DNA of 6,564 bases from Fidelibacterota bacterium. Its GTDB lineage: Bacteria > Fidelibacterota > UBA2242 > JAFGTP01. Of this stretch, positions 1 to 6,505 are shown one piece after another. How positions within the stretch are numbered: position 1 is the stretch's first letter; each line of letters starts with the position of its first letter. The notes under the pieces were generated by a model. That model was not told the DNA's origin. It worked only from the letters and a program-made list of their open reading frames with translations, and did no database searches. The stretch covers positions 1 through 6,564 of the forward strand of contig JAOZSG010000168.1 of assembly GCA_029939785.1 (NCBI GenBank), read 5' to 3'. Made by a program: the position numbers and the translations under genes.

Positions 1-2177
1 GCCATTATTTGTTCAACCAGAATTTCCTCTTTTATGACAATTGAAATATCTCTTTCAGAGCCTGGAAATTTAGGTAATGGAACATATCTGATTTCAGGAT
101 TATAATATTCAAAAAGTAAGTCAGCATTTGCTTCCAGAATAAAAACATCTTTTTCAATATCCCAGACTTTATTTAGGTACATTCCTTTTAGTTGACCTAA
201 TTTACAAAATTCTTTCCCATTAATATATCCAATTATTAATCCTGAAAAATATTCATGTTCCTGAAATTTAAACTCTAATTTGTTAATGTTATACCTATAA
301 CAGACTTCTTCAATAATACCTTTTAAATAATAAATATTACTATTTCGTGGTTTGTCTTCCCAGTGAATAGGTTCAATTTTCCCTGTTAATGCAATAGCAA
401 AATTATTACTTTCTTTTGCTTTTGTCTCACTTTCTTCATCGTATTGTTGAATAATTCCTAATTCAAATAACTTAAGATCAAGATTTTTCCTATTAATATT
501 TAATTTAACTGTATTTAACATACCTGGAATTAAAGAGGTTCGTAAATAAGCCATATCTCTACTTAAAGGATTATGCAATTCAATAGGTTTAAATTTAGAA
601 AGAGAAAATTCAGCCATTTCAGAACTAACCAGTGAATTATTATATACTTCCATATAACCATTTCCACATAAATCAGTCCTCAATTTCTCGATAAAAACAT
701 ATTTTTCATTAATTTCATAAGTTGCTTTAATTTGTAGATTTTTTGCAGCGGGAACATTTTCCATACCAAAAATCCTTACAACTTCTTCAATATAATCAAC
801 TTCTCTCTCCAGATCAGGTCGCCAACTAGGAGAGGTTAATTCAATTTCCTGTTCATTATTACTATGAATTTCACAACCAAGTTGTCTGAATTTTTTTAGC
901 ACCCAGTTTTTGTCAAATTCATATCCAATTAATTTATCAATTCTATTAAAACGAACAGTAATTCGTGGATATGTTATTTTTTCGGGATATAAATCAAAAA
1001 TACCTTTTGAGACTTCACCACCTGCAATTTCCTGTATTAATGATGTAATTCTATCAAGTGCATAAGTTACATTTTCAGGGTCAGCACCTCTCTCAAACCT
1101 ATAAGAAGCATCTGTCTGTAAACCAAGCAATTTTGAACCTTTCCTAACAGTTGACGGATCAAAATATGCACTTTCTATGAGTATATTAACTGTTTCATCA
1201 TCAATTTCAGAATTTTGTAATCCCATTATACCTGCTATTGCAACCGGTTTTTCACCATCACAAATTAACAGAATATCTTCAGTTAATTTTCGCTCAACCT
1301 CATCAAGTGTAATTACTGTTTCATCTTTTCTTGCTTTTCTTACAACAATTTTATTTCCATAAACTTTATCTAAGTTAAAAGTATGTAAAGGATGACCTGT
1401 TTCCATTAACACAAAATTTGAAATATCAACGATATTATTTATTGATCTCAGACCGACACTTTCCAAATAGTCAACAAGCCATTTTGGAGATGTACTTACT
1501 TTAATATTTTTAATTATACGTGCAGCATATCTTGGACATCCCTTTAAATCCTGAATATCAATATCAATATTTTTCTCTACTGATATATCAGATTCTTCAA
1601 TATTTATCTCAGGGATTCTTAGTTCATTATCTGTTAATAATGTAATATCTCTGGCAACACCTATATGAGAAGTACAATCAGGTCTGTTCGGTGTTAAATC
1701 AATTTCGTAATTTGCACCTTTACCATCAAAATATTCGCCTAATGTAATTCCTAATTCAGTATCGGTATCCAGAACCATTATTCCAGAATGATTATCAGAT
1801 AAACCTAACTCATCTTCGGCACATATCATTCCATAGGATTTAACACCACGGATTTTACTTGCCTTAATTTTAAAACCTGCCGGTAACATACATCCGGGTA
1901 ATGCAACAGGAACAATCTGTCCTTTTGCAACATTTGGTGCACCACACACGATTACAAATTCATTAGTTCCATCTGATACTTTACATACAGTAAGTTTATC
2001 AGCATCAGGATGTTTTTCAATATCTAAAACTTTACCAACTATAAGATTTTCTATATCTGAAACCTTATTTTTTAATGTTGTTGCTTCAAGTCCGAGATAT
2101 GTTAATTTATCTTCAAGATCCTTTGATGTAAAAGGAATATCTGTATATTTTTCAAGCCATTTTCTGTTTACTATCAT
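1..2177 (-). CDS. pheT: Phenylalanine--tRNA ligase beta subunit (3' end outside window)
   Basis: Beta subunit of the cytoplasmic alpha2-beta2 PheRS; it binds tRNA-Phe and edits mischarged Tyr-tRNA-Phe. The frame is open from an ATG at 2177 to the window edge, giving 725 complete codons. The family usually has about 800 residues, so roughly the last 75-95 are missing. Visible parts: an N-terminal MIVNRKWLEKY start; an EMAP/OB-type tRNA-binding domain at about residues 40-150 (KHPDADKL, VCGAPNV); a B3/B4 editing domain at about 205-395 with GHPLHTF (His265) and ESAYFDP (Glu335), matching known editing-site positions; a B5 domain at about 400-475; a catalytic-like core; and the start of the C-terminal FDX-ACB domain at about residue 703 (FPGSERDISIVI). 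It starts 2 bases after the pheS stop. No Shine-Dalgarno lies at a usable distance, so translation is probably coupled to pheS. No frameshift is seen. Confidence 0.97.
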   Translation of the reverse strand, partial: MIVNRKWLEKYTDIPFTSKDLEDKLTYLGLEATTLKNKVSDIENLIVGKVLDIEKHPDADKLTVCKVSDGTNEFVIVCGAPNVAKGQIVPVALPGCMLPAGFKIKASKIRGVKSYGMICAEDELGLSDNHSGIMVLDTDTELGITLGEYFDGKGANYEIDLTPNRPDCTSHIGVARDITLLTDNELRIPEINIEESDISVEKNIDIDIQDLKGCPRYAARIIKNIKVSTSPKWLVDYLESVGLRSINNIVDISNFVLMETGHPLHTFNLDKVYGNKIVVRKARKDETVITLDEVERKLTEDILLICDGEKPVAIAGIMGLQNSEIDDETVNILIESAYFDPSTVRKGSKLLGLQTDASYRFERGADPENVTYALDRITSLIQEIAGGEVSKGIFDLYPEKITYPRITVRFNRIDKLIGYEFDKNWVLKKFRQLGCEIHSNNEQEIELTSPSWRPDLEREVDYIEEVVRIFGMENVPAAKNLQIKATYEINEKYVFIEKLRTDLCGNGYMEVYNNSLVSSEMAEFSLSKFKPIELHNPLSRDMAYLRTSLIPGMLNTVKLNINRKNLDLKLFELGIIQQYDEESETKAKESNNFAIALTGKIEPIHWEDKPRNSNIYYLKGIIEEVCYRYNINKLEFKFQEHEYFSGLIIGYINGKEFCKLGQLKGMYLNKVWDIEKDVFILEANADLLFEYYNPEIRYVPLPKFPGSERDISIVIKEEILVEQIM

Positions 2178-2179
2178 AT

Positions 2180-3199
2180 CTATTTAAATTGTTGTAAAAA
2201 CCTAATGTCCCCTTCAAAAAACATTCTGATATCTGTGATACCATATTTTAACATTGTGATTCTATCAGGACCCATTCCAAAAGCGTAACCAGAATATTTT
2301 TCAGAATCTATTCCTGATGCTTCCAGAACATTTGGATCTACCATGCCACAACCAAGAATTTCTAACCAACCTGTTTTTTTACAAACGTTACAACCTTTTC
2401 CATTACAAATAAAACAAGTTATATCTACTTCTGCACTTGGCTCTGTAAAAGGGAAATAACTGGGACGAAATCTCAGTTTAACTTTAGAACCAAAATACCT
2501 TTTTGCAAAAATATCAAGTGTAGTTTTCAATTCACTGAATGTAACATTTTCATCAATGTATAATCCTTCAATTTGATGAAATATGCAATGACTTCTGGCA
2601 CTGATTGCCTCATTACGAAAAACTCTGCCGGGAGCAAGAATCCTAATTGGAGGTTTCTGGCTCTGCATAGTACGAACCTGTATAGGTGATGTATGTGTTC
2701 GTAATAAAATATCATTATTAATGAAAAAAGTATCCTGCATATCTCTTGCAGGATGGTTGTCGGGAAAATTTAGAGCCTGAAAATTATAATAATCAGTCTC
2801 AACTTCAGGTCCGTATTCAATATCAAATCCCATTTCACGAAAAATTTTACTAATCTCTCGCATTGTCTGGGAAATTGGATGCATATATCCTGTTTCCGGC
2901 TTTTTACCGGGTAGTGAGTAATCAAAAAAATCTTTTGATACTTCTTGTTCAGATAACTTATTTTGTAAAACTTCAAATTGGACATTCAAGTCATTTTTGA
3001 AAGAATTAACAATTTGCCCAAACTCTTTTCTTTCTTCAGGTTGAAGAGAACCAAAACCCTGGAAAAGACGGTTTAATATTCCTTTCTTCCCCAGGTATTT
3101 TATTCTCAGTTCTTCAACTGAATTTTTTGTGATATTTAGATTTGCTAATTCTTTTCGGAAGTTATCTCTATAATTTTTTGCTTCCAATAAAAGGCTCAT
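2180..3199 (-). CDS. pheS: Phenylalanine--tRNA ligase alpha subunit
   Basis: Catalytic subunit of PheRS, a class II synthetase that activates phenylalanine with ATP and charges tRNA-Phe; it works with the PheT product. The 339 residues are close to the usual length of 330-350. Residues 1-90 form the N-terminal coiled coil that contacts tRNA. The catalytic domain follows, with motif 1 around GPEVETDYYNF (130-140), motif 2 RVFRNEAISARSH (192-204) followed by FHQIEG (207-212), and motif 3 GMGPDRITML (308-317). Ala306 in GYAFGMG sits in the phenylalanine pocket by comparison with E. coli Ala294. A CxxC-x4-CxxC cluster at Cys262, Cys265, Cys270 and Cys273 precedes GWLEILGCGMV; it is a possible metal site that occurs in many but not all PheS proteins. 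The ATG lies 2 bases after the rplT stop, with AAGG at 3207-3210, inside the end of rplT, 7 bases upstream. Confidence 0.98.
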   Translation of the reverse strand: MSLLLEAKNYRDNFRKELANLNITKNSVEELRIKYLGKKGILNRLFQGFGSLQPEERKEFGQIVNSFKNDLNVQFEVLQNKLSEQEVSKDFFDYSLPGKKPETGYMHPISQTMREISKIFREMGFDIEYGPEVETDYYNFQALNFPDNHPARDMQDTFFINNDILLRTHTSPIQVRTMQSQKPPIRILAPGRVFRNEAISARSHCIFHQIEGLYIDENVTFSELKTTLDIFAKRYFGSKVKLRFRPSYFPFTEPSAEVDITCFICNGKGCNVCKKTGWLEILGCGMVDPNVLEASGIDSEKYSGYAFGMGPDRITMLKYGITDIRMFFEGDIRFLQQFK

Positions 3200-3201
3200 A
3201 A

Positions 3202-3549
3202 TTAAGCCTTTGCTACATTAACTATCTCTTCAAAACCCTGAGGATCATTTACTGCAATTTCTGCTAATACTTTTCTGTTTAGCGAAATACTGCTTTTAGT
3301 TAACATATTAATAAATCTACTATAAGAAAAACCGTTTAATCTTGCAGCAGCATTTATTCTGGCAATCCAAAGATTTCTTAAATCGCGTTTTTTTGTTCTA
3401 CGATCTCTATATGCATATTGTAATGCTTTTTCTACAGCATCTTTTGCATTTACAAATGTTCTACTTCGTGCACCTCTGTATCCTTTTGCACTTTTTAGCA
3501 TTTTTCTGTGTTTTCTATGACGTGGCACAGAGCTATTTGCTCTTGGCAT
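3202..3549 (-). CDS. rplT: 50S ribosomal protein L20 (bL20)
   Basis: L20 binds 23S rRNA and is needed early in assembly of the large ribosomal subunit. The 115 residues match the family (118 in E. coli). The N-terminal half is a long basic rRNA-binding extension (PRHRKHRKMLKSAKGYRGARS, split here as PRHRKHRKML and KSAKGYRGARS). It is followed by the family signature QYAYRDRRTKKRDLRNLW (44-61) and IARINAAARLNG (62-73), then the globular C-terminal domain ending near DPQGFEEIV. The ATG at 3549 has AGGAG at 3558-3562, with 8 bases between GGAG and the start. The gene sits 17 bases after rpmI. In E. coli and Bacillus, L20 represses its own operon by binding mRNA; I could not identify such an operator here by eye. 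Confidence 0.98.
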   Translation of the reverse strand: MPRANSSVPRHRKHRKMLKSAKGYRGARSRTFVNAKDAVEKALQYAYRDRRTKKRDLRNLWIARINAAARLNGFSYSRFINMLTKSSISLNRKVLAEIAVNDPQGFEEIVNVAKA

Positions 3550-3566
3550 AATTGTATCTCCTAAAT

Positions 3567-3758
3567 TTAACCTATCATTTTGTTCATTCGTTTTTCATCA
3601 GCAACTGAAATGAGTCCAGCTGTTCTCAAGCCTCTTTTTCTTTTTTGACTTTTTTTGGTCAAAATATGTGAGGCAAAAGCTTTATTTCTTTTTAATTTAC
3701 CAGTACCTGTTTTTTTTACTCGCTTTGCAGCAGATCTTCTGGTTTTCATTTTTGGCAT
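3567..3758 (-). CDS. rpmI: 50S ribosomal protein L35 (bL35)
   Basis: Small, very basic protein of the large ribosomal subunit that packs into 23S rRNA. It has 63 residues (65 in E. coli). It shows the family start MPKMKTRRSAAKRVKKTGTG, the HILTKKSQKRKRGLR stretch (31-45) and a short C-terminal helix (DEKRMNKMIG). The start is secure: ATG at 3758 with GGAG at 3767-3770, 8 bases upstream. The last G of the infC stop codon TAG is also the first G of that GGAG, so the two genes are separated by only 11 bases and are probably translationally linked. Confidence 0.98.
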   Translation of the reverse strand: MPKMKTRRSAAKRVKKTGTGKLKRNKAFASHILTKKSQKRKRGLRTAGLISVADEKRMNKMIG

Positions 3759-3769
3759 AATAATTTCTC

Positions 3770-4285
3770 CTATTTAGGACTGAGAAAAGCATTAATAAAC
3801 CGACCTTCGCTCAACGGTGCTTTATCGATATTTCCTACTTCAGTCAGTCTCTCTATTACATTATTTAATAAATCTAATCCAATTTCTTTATGAGCTAATT
3901 CTCTACCTCTAAACATTACAGTAAGTTTCAACTTATTGCCTTTTTCCAGAAATTTGATTGCATGATTAATTTTCATTTCCAAATCATGTTCCCCAATTCT
4001 TGGACGAAACCTTACTTCTTTTAGTTTAACAGTATGCTGTTTTTTCTTACTCTGTTTCTTGACCATTTGTTGTTTATATCTGTATTTTCCAAAATCCATG
4101 ATTTTGCAAACAGGTGGATTTGCATCTTTTGCAATTTCCACTAAGTCAAGATTCATTTTTTCAGCTTCTTCAATAGCTTTTTCAATAGCTACGATTCCAA
4201 CTTGTTCACCAGTAGCATTAATTAATCTTACTGAATCATTAGTAATCTCACTATTTAGTCTTAAGTCATTTGTGTTCTTTGAGAT
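3770..4285 (-). CDS. infC: Translation initiation factor IF-3, AUC start
   Basis: IF3 binds the 30S subunit, keeps it apart from 50S and enforces correct start-codon and initiator-tRNA pairing. Read from an ATC at 4285 the protein has 171 residues, the normal length. Residues 8-73 are the N domain (LRLNSEITNDSVRLI, then LDLVEIAKDANPPVCKIMDFGKY at 46-68, split here as LDLVEIAKDANPPV and CKIMDFGKY). Residues 74-87 are a lysine-rich linker. The C domain follows (LKEVRFRPRIGEHDLEMK, then VMFRGRELAHKE) and ends in LSPK. Between the in-frame TGA at 4295-4297 and Met44 (ATG at 4156) there is no ATG, GTG or TTG codon, and starting at Met44 would remove most of the N domain. The ATC has GAGGTGA 7 bases upstream. 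Rare AUU/AUC/AUA starts are the known means of IF3 autoregulation. It lies 4 bases after thrS. Confidence 0.95.
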   Translation of the reverse strand: MSKNTNDLRLNSEITNDSVRLINATGEQVGIVAIEKAIEEAEKMNLDLVEIAKDANPPVCKIMDFGKYRYKQQMVKKQSKKKQHTVKLKEVRFRPRIGEHDLEMKINHAIKFLEKGNKLKLTVMFRGRELAHKEIGLDLLNNVIERLTEVGNIDKAPLSEGRFINAFLSPK

Positions 4286-4289
4286 TGAT

Positions 4290-4296
4290 TCACCTC
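4290..4296 (-). promoter_or_regulatory. Ribosome-binding site deciding the infC AUC start
   Basis: On the minus strand the bases read GAGGTGA. GAGG at 4293-4296 lies 7 bases before the ATC at 4283-4285, an ideal Shine-Dalgarno distance. The last three bases are the thrS stop codon TGA, so ribosomes finishing thrS would arrive exactly where infC starts. The next possible weak start codon downstream, ATT in the SEITND stretch, has no properly spaced purine-rich box. Confidence 0.8.
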
Positions 4297-6221
4297 ATTT
4301 CTTTTATTTCGGTTAACATCATTTCCAGTAATTCTTTTTGAGGTATCGCTCCTTTGTTGCCGCCTTTTCTTATTCTGACAGAAACAGTGTTATCTTCTAC
4401 CTCTTTATCTCCTATAATACACATATAGCGTATTTTTGTTAATTCAGCAGATCTGATTTTCGCACCCATTGGTTCGCTTTTACTATTAACTTTTGCACGA
4501 ATTCCGTTTGAAACAAGTTCTTTGCAAAATTTTTCAGCAGTTTCATGATGATTGCTGGTTATTGGAATAATAACAGCCTGTTCAGGAGCTAACCATAATG
4601 GAAAATCTCCGGCAGTATGTTCTATTAAAATACCCATAAATCGTTCCAGTGAACCAAGGACTGCTCTATGTATCATATATGGACGTTTTTTACTTCCATC
4701 ACTATCAATATATTCCATATTAAAACGTTCAGAAAGATTAAAATCAAATTGAATTGTTGTACATTGCCACGATCTTCCAATAGCATCTTTTATTTTCATA
4801 TCTATTTTTGGACCGTAAAATGTACCTTCACCTTCATCAATATGAAATTCTACACCAATATTTGTCAAAGCTGTTTTAAGTGACTCAGTAGCCTCTTCCC
4901 ATACTTCTTCTGATCCTACATATTTTTCTTCAGGTCTTGTTGATATATATACATCAAACTCTGAAAAACCAAAAGATTTAAGAAAATCAAAAGAAAATTT
5001 AACAAGTTTTTCTACTTCAGCATTTAACTGATCAGGAGTACAAATAATATGTGCATCATCCTGAGTAAAACCTCTGACACGCATAAGACCATGCAATACT
5101 CCGGACATTTCATATCTGTAAACTGTACCCAACTCTGCGTATTTTACTGGTAACTCTTTATAACTACGAGAGTGTGATTTATAGATCATTATATGAAAAG
5201 GACAGTTCATTGGCTTTGCATAATAATCGTCTTTTTCAACTTCCATTGAATCAAACATGCCATCTTTATAAAAATCCAGATGCCCACTGGTTTCCCACAA
5301 CACAGATCGCCCTATATGTGGAGTTTGAACAAATTCATATCCATTTTCTCTATGTGATTTACGCCAGTAATCAGTAATAGATTGAAGTATTGTAGTGCCA
5401 TTAGGATGCCACAATACAAGTCCGGGACCTACCTGATCATTTATGGAAAAAAGATCTAACTGCTTACCAATTTTTCTATGATCGCGTCTTTTAGCCTCTT
5501 CAATCATATTCAAATATTTTTTTAGAGCTTTTTTGTTGTAAAATGCTGTTCCGTAAATACGACTAAGCATTTTATTATCTGAATCACCACGCCAATATGC
5601 ACCTGCAGTATTCAGTAATTTGAAAGATTTAATTTTTCCTGTTGACGGTAAGTGTGGCCCTCTACAAAGATCAGTAAAATCACCAATTGTATAAGTTGAT
5701 ACTACCGCATCAAATTCGAGATCTTTTGCGAGTTCAACTTTGTAATTTTCATCTGTTTTGGAGAACATATCAAGAGCTTCATCACGAGATAATACTTTTC
5801 TTTCAAAAGGCAAATCCTGATTAATGATTTCACTCATTTTCTGTTCTATTTTTTCAAAATCAGATTCTGTAAAAGCCGATTCTTTATCAAAATCATAATA
5901 AAATCCATTCTCGATCGCAGGACCTATTGCAACTTTTGTTTCCGGGAACAATTGTTTTACAGCATAAGCCATTACATGGGCTGTACTGTGCAATAAAATT
6001 TCCTGAGATTCTGGTGAATTCTCTTTTAATATTTCAATTTTAGAATCTTCTGATATTGTTCTATTTAAATCTACTACCTCACCATTTATCTTGCCGGCGA
6101 TAGAGTTTTTATATAATCCCATGCTGATAGTTTTTGCTACATCTGCTACAGTAGCAGGTTTATCAAAAACTAAACTTGCTCCATCGGGTAATAATACTGT
6201 TACTTTTTCTATTTGACTCAA
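4290..6221 (-). CDS. thrS: Threonine--tRNA ligase, UUG start
   Basis: Class II synthetase that charges tRNA-Thr with threonine and clears mis-added serine. The 643 residues match the family (642 in E. coli). Domains in order: TGS domain at about 4-65; N2 editing domain at about 70-225 with HSTAH (His78, His82) and CRGPH (Cys186, His190); the catalytic core at about 245-540; and the anticodon-binding domain at about 545-640. The zinc ligands are present: Cys340 in MNCPFH, His391 in DDAHIIC and His518 in MIHRA. Motif 2 is YRYEMSGVLHGLMRVRG (368-384) and motif 3 is GSLERF with Arg527. The start is TTG at 6221, with AGGA at 6228-6231 6 bases upstream. An in-frame TAA lies 12 bases upstream, and the next Met is residue 34, inside the TGS domain. 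It follows tRNA-Val by 32 bases. No T-box or other thrS leader structure fits in that gap. Confidence 0.98.
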   Translation of the reverse strand: MSQIEKVTVLLPDGASLVFDKPATVADVAKTISMGLYKNSIAGKINGEVVDLNRTISEDSKIEILKENSPESQEILLHSTAHVMAYAVKQLFPETKVAIGPAIENGFYYDFDKESAFTESDFEKIEQKMSEIINQDLPFERKVLSRDEALDMFSKTDENYKVELAKDLEFDAVVSTYTIGDFTDLCRGPHLPSTGKIKSFKLLNTAGAYWRGDSDNKMLSRIYGTAFYNKKALKKYLNMIEEAKRRDHRKIGKQLDLFSINDQVGPGLVLWHPNGTTILQSITDYWRKSHRENGYEFVQTPHIGRSVLWETSGHLDFYKDGMFDSMEVEKDDYYAKPMNCPFHIMIYKSHSRSYKELPVKYAELGTVYRYEMSGVLHGLMRVRGFTQDDAHIICTPDQLNAEVEKLVKFSFDFLKSFGFSEFDVYISTRPEEKYVGSEEVWEEATESLKTALTNIGVEFHIDEGEGTFYGPKIDMKIKDAIGRSWQCTTIQFDFNLSERFNMEYIDSDGSKKRPYMIHRAVLGSLERFMGILIEHTAGDFPLWLAPEQAVIIPITSNHHETAEKFCKELVSNGIRAKVNSKSEPMGAKIRSAELTKIRYMCIIGDKEVEDNTVSVRIRKGGNKGAIPQKELLEMMLTEIKEMR

Positions 6222-6227
6222 TCTTAT

Positions 6228-6231
6228 TCCT
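6228..6231 (-). promoter_or_regulatory. Ribosome-binding site deciding the thrS UUG start
   Basis: AGGA lies 6 bases before the TTG at 6219-6221. With the in-frame TAA at 6234-6236 just upstream, and no other ATG, GTG or TTG before Met34, this box fixes TTG as the start of thrS. Confidence 0.75.
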
Positions 6232-6253
6232 ATTTATTTATTCAAATATTATG

Positions 6254-6327
6254 TAGGCGGTACTGGAGTCGAACCAGTGACCTCTTGCACGTCAAGCAAG
6301 CACTCTAACCATCTGAGCTAACCGCCC
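6254..6327 (-). tRNA. tRNA-Val (anticodon GAC)
   Basis: A complete 74-base cloverleaf. Acceptor stem GGGCGGT (6321-6327) pairs with ACCGCCT (6255-6261), followed by discriminator A at 6254. T8 and A9 precede D stem GCTC/GAGT with loop AGATGGTTA. Anticodon stem CTTGC/GCAAG encloses loop TTGACGT, with anticodon GAC at 6291-6293, which reads valine codons GUC and GUU. The variable loop is AGGTC, and T stem ACTGG/CCAGT encloses TTCGACT. CCA is not encoded: CAT follows the discriminator, so a CCA-adding enzyme is needed. The first acceptor pair is G1-U72 and the D stem closes with G10-U25; all other pairs are Watson-Crick. The gene is probably cut out of the same transcript as thrS. Confidence 0.96.
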
Positions 6328-6370
6328 GTCTAAATAATTCATTACCAAAAATCCGCATAATTTAAATATC

Positions 6371-6386
6371 TGCGACTACACTCGCA
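6371..6386. repeat. Short inverted repeat TGCGA-6-TCGCA
   Basis: TGCGA at 6371-6375 and TCGCA at 6382-6386 are exact inverted copies around a 6-base loop. In minus-strand RNA the stem could be lengthened by one U-G and one U-A pair. It overlaps the downstream edge of the weaker promoter candidate, so it could be an operator or a 5' leader hairpin. It has no following U run on the minus strand and is not a terminator. Confidence 0.35.
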
Positions 6387-6419
6387 AAGGAAAAAACTAC
6401 TATATTCCATATTTCCAAA
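6385..6419 (-). promoter_or_regulatory. Weaker second promoter candidate nearer the tRNA
   Basis: TTTG at 6416-6419 and TTCCTTTG at 6385-6392 are separated by 23 bases on the minus strand. The second box differs from TAnnTTTG at one fixed position (T for A), and the spacer is at the long end of the accepted range. It would start transcription roughly 50 bases before the tRNA, a more usual leader length than the upstream candidate gives. The two could act in tandem. Confidence 0.3.
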
Positions 6420-6458
6420 ATATCCTGCTAAATTATAATTATTTTTCGTGAATCCCAA

Positions 6459-6472
6459 ATGAATACATTCAT
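6459..6472. repeat. Near-palindrome ATGAAT-2-ATTCAT
   Basis: Two exact 6-base arms surround a 2-base centre (AC on the plus strand). It sits about 20-30 bases downstream of the expected start site of the TATCTTTG promoter, a place where a dimeric repressor could bind. AT-rich DNA makes such dyads fairly common, so function is only a possibility. Confidence 0.3.
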
Positions 6473-6497
6473 GAATCATTAATAAACTACAACAATG

Positions 6498-6505
6498 CAA
6501 AGATA
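6498..6505 (-). promoter_or_regulatory. Candidate Bacteroidota-type promoter, -7 element
   Basis: The minus strand reads TATCTTTG followed by CA. This fits the TAnnTTTG -7 consensus of the Bacteroidota housekeeping sigma factor, and TTTGCA endings are common in those promoters. The -33 element is poor: TTA at 6528-6530, 22 bases upstream, is the nearest fit, and no TTG lies within 17-23 bases. Transcription would start near 6490 and leave about 160 bases of leader before the tRNA. If the organism is not of this group, the match loses meaning. Confidence 0.5.

Noticed and set aside
1177..1362. Open frame on the plus strand, 61 codons
   Set aside because: It lies wholly inside pheT on the opposite strand, is serine-rich low-complexity antisense translation and resembles no family.
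2527..2985. Two minus-strand open frames inside pheS in another frame
   Set aside because: They overlap the PheS catalytic domain out of frame and have no family resemblance.
3342..3551. Plus-strand open frame of 69 codons opposite rplT
   Set aside because: It is antisense to a conserved ribosomal protein gene; its phenylalanine- and leucine-rich content is the expected mirror of a lysine/arginine-rich AT-rich gene.
3770..4156. A shorter IF3 starting at the ATG at 4156 (128 residues)
   Set aside because: It would lack most of the IF3 N domain, whose sequence continues clearly for 43 codons upstream, and no suitable Shine-Dalgarno precedes that ATG.
4059..5377. Several plus-strand open frames of 66-85 codons opposite infC and thrS
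   Set aside because: All are antisense shadows of conserved genes, with no ribosome-binding logic or recognisable domains.
6243..6251. TAATATTTG between tRNA and thrS as a separate thrS promoter
   Set aside because: The spacing within the box is one base too long for TAnnTTTG, no upstream element is clear, and the leader would be only about 15 bases.
6222..6253. T-box or other riboswitch for thrS
   Set aside because: Only 32 AT-rich bases separate the tRNA from thrS, far too short for a T-box, and no specifier or antiterminator sequence is present.
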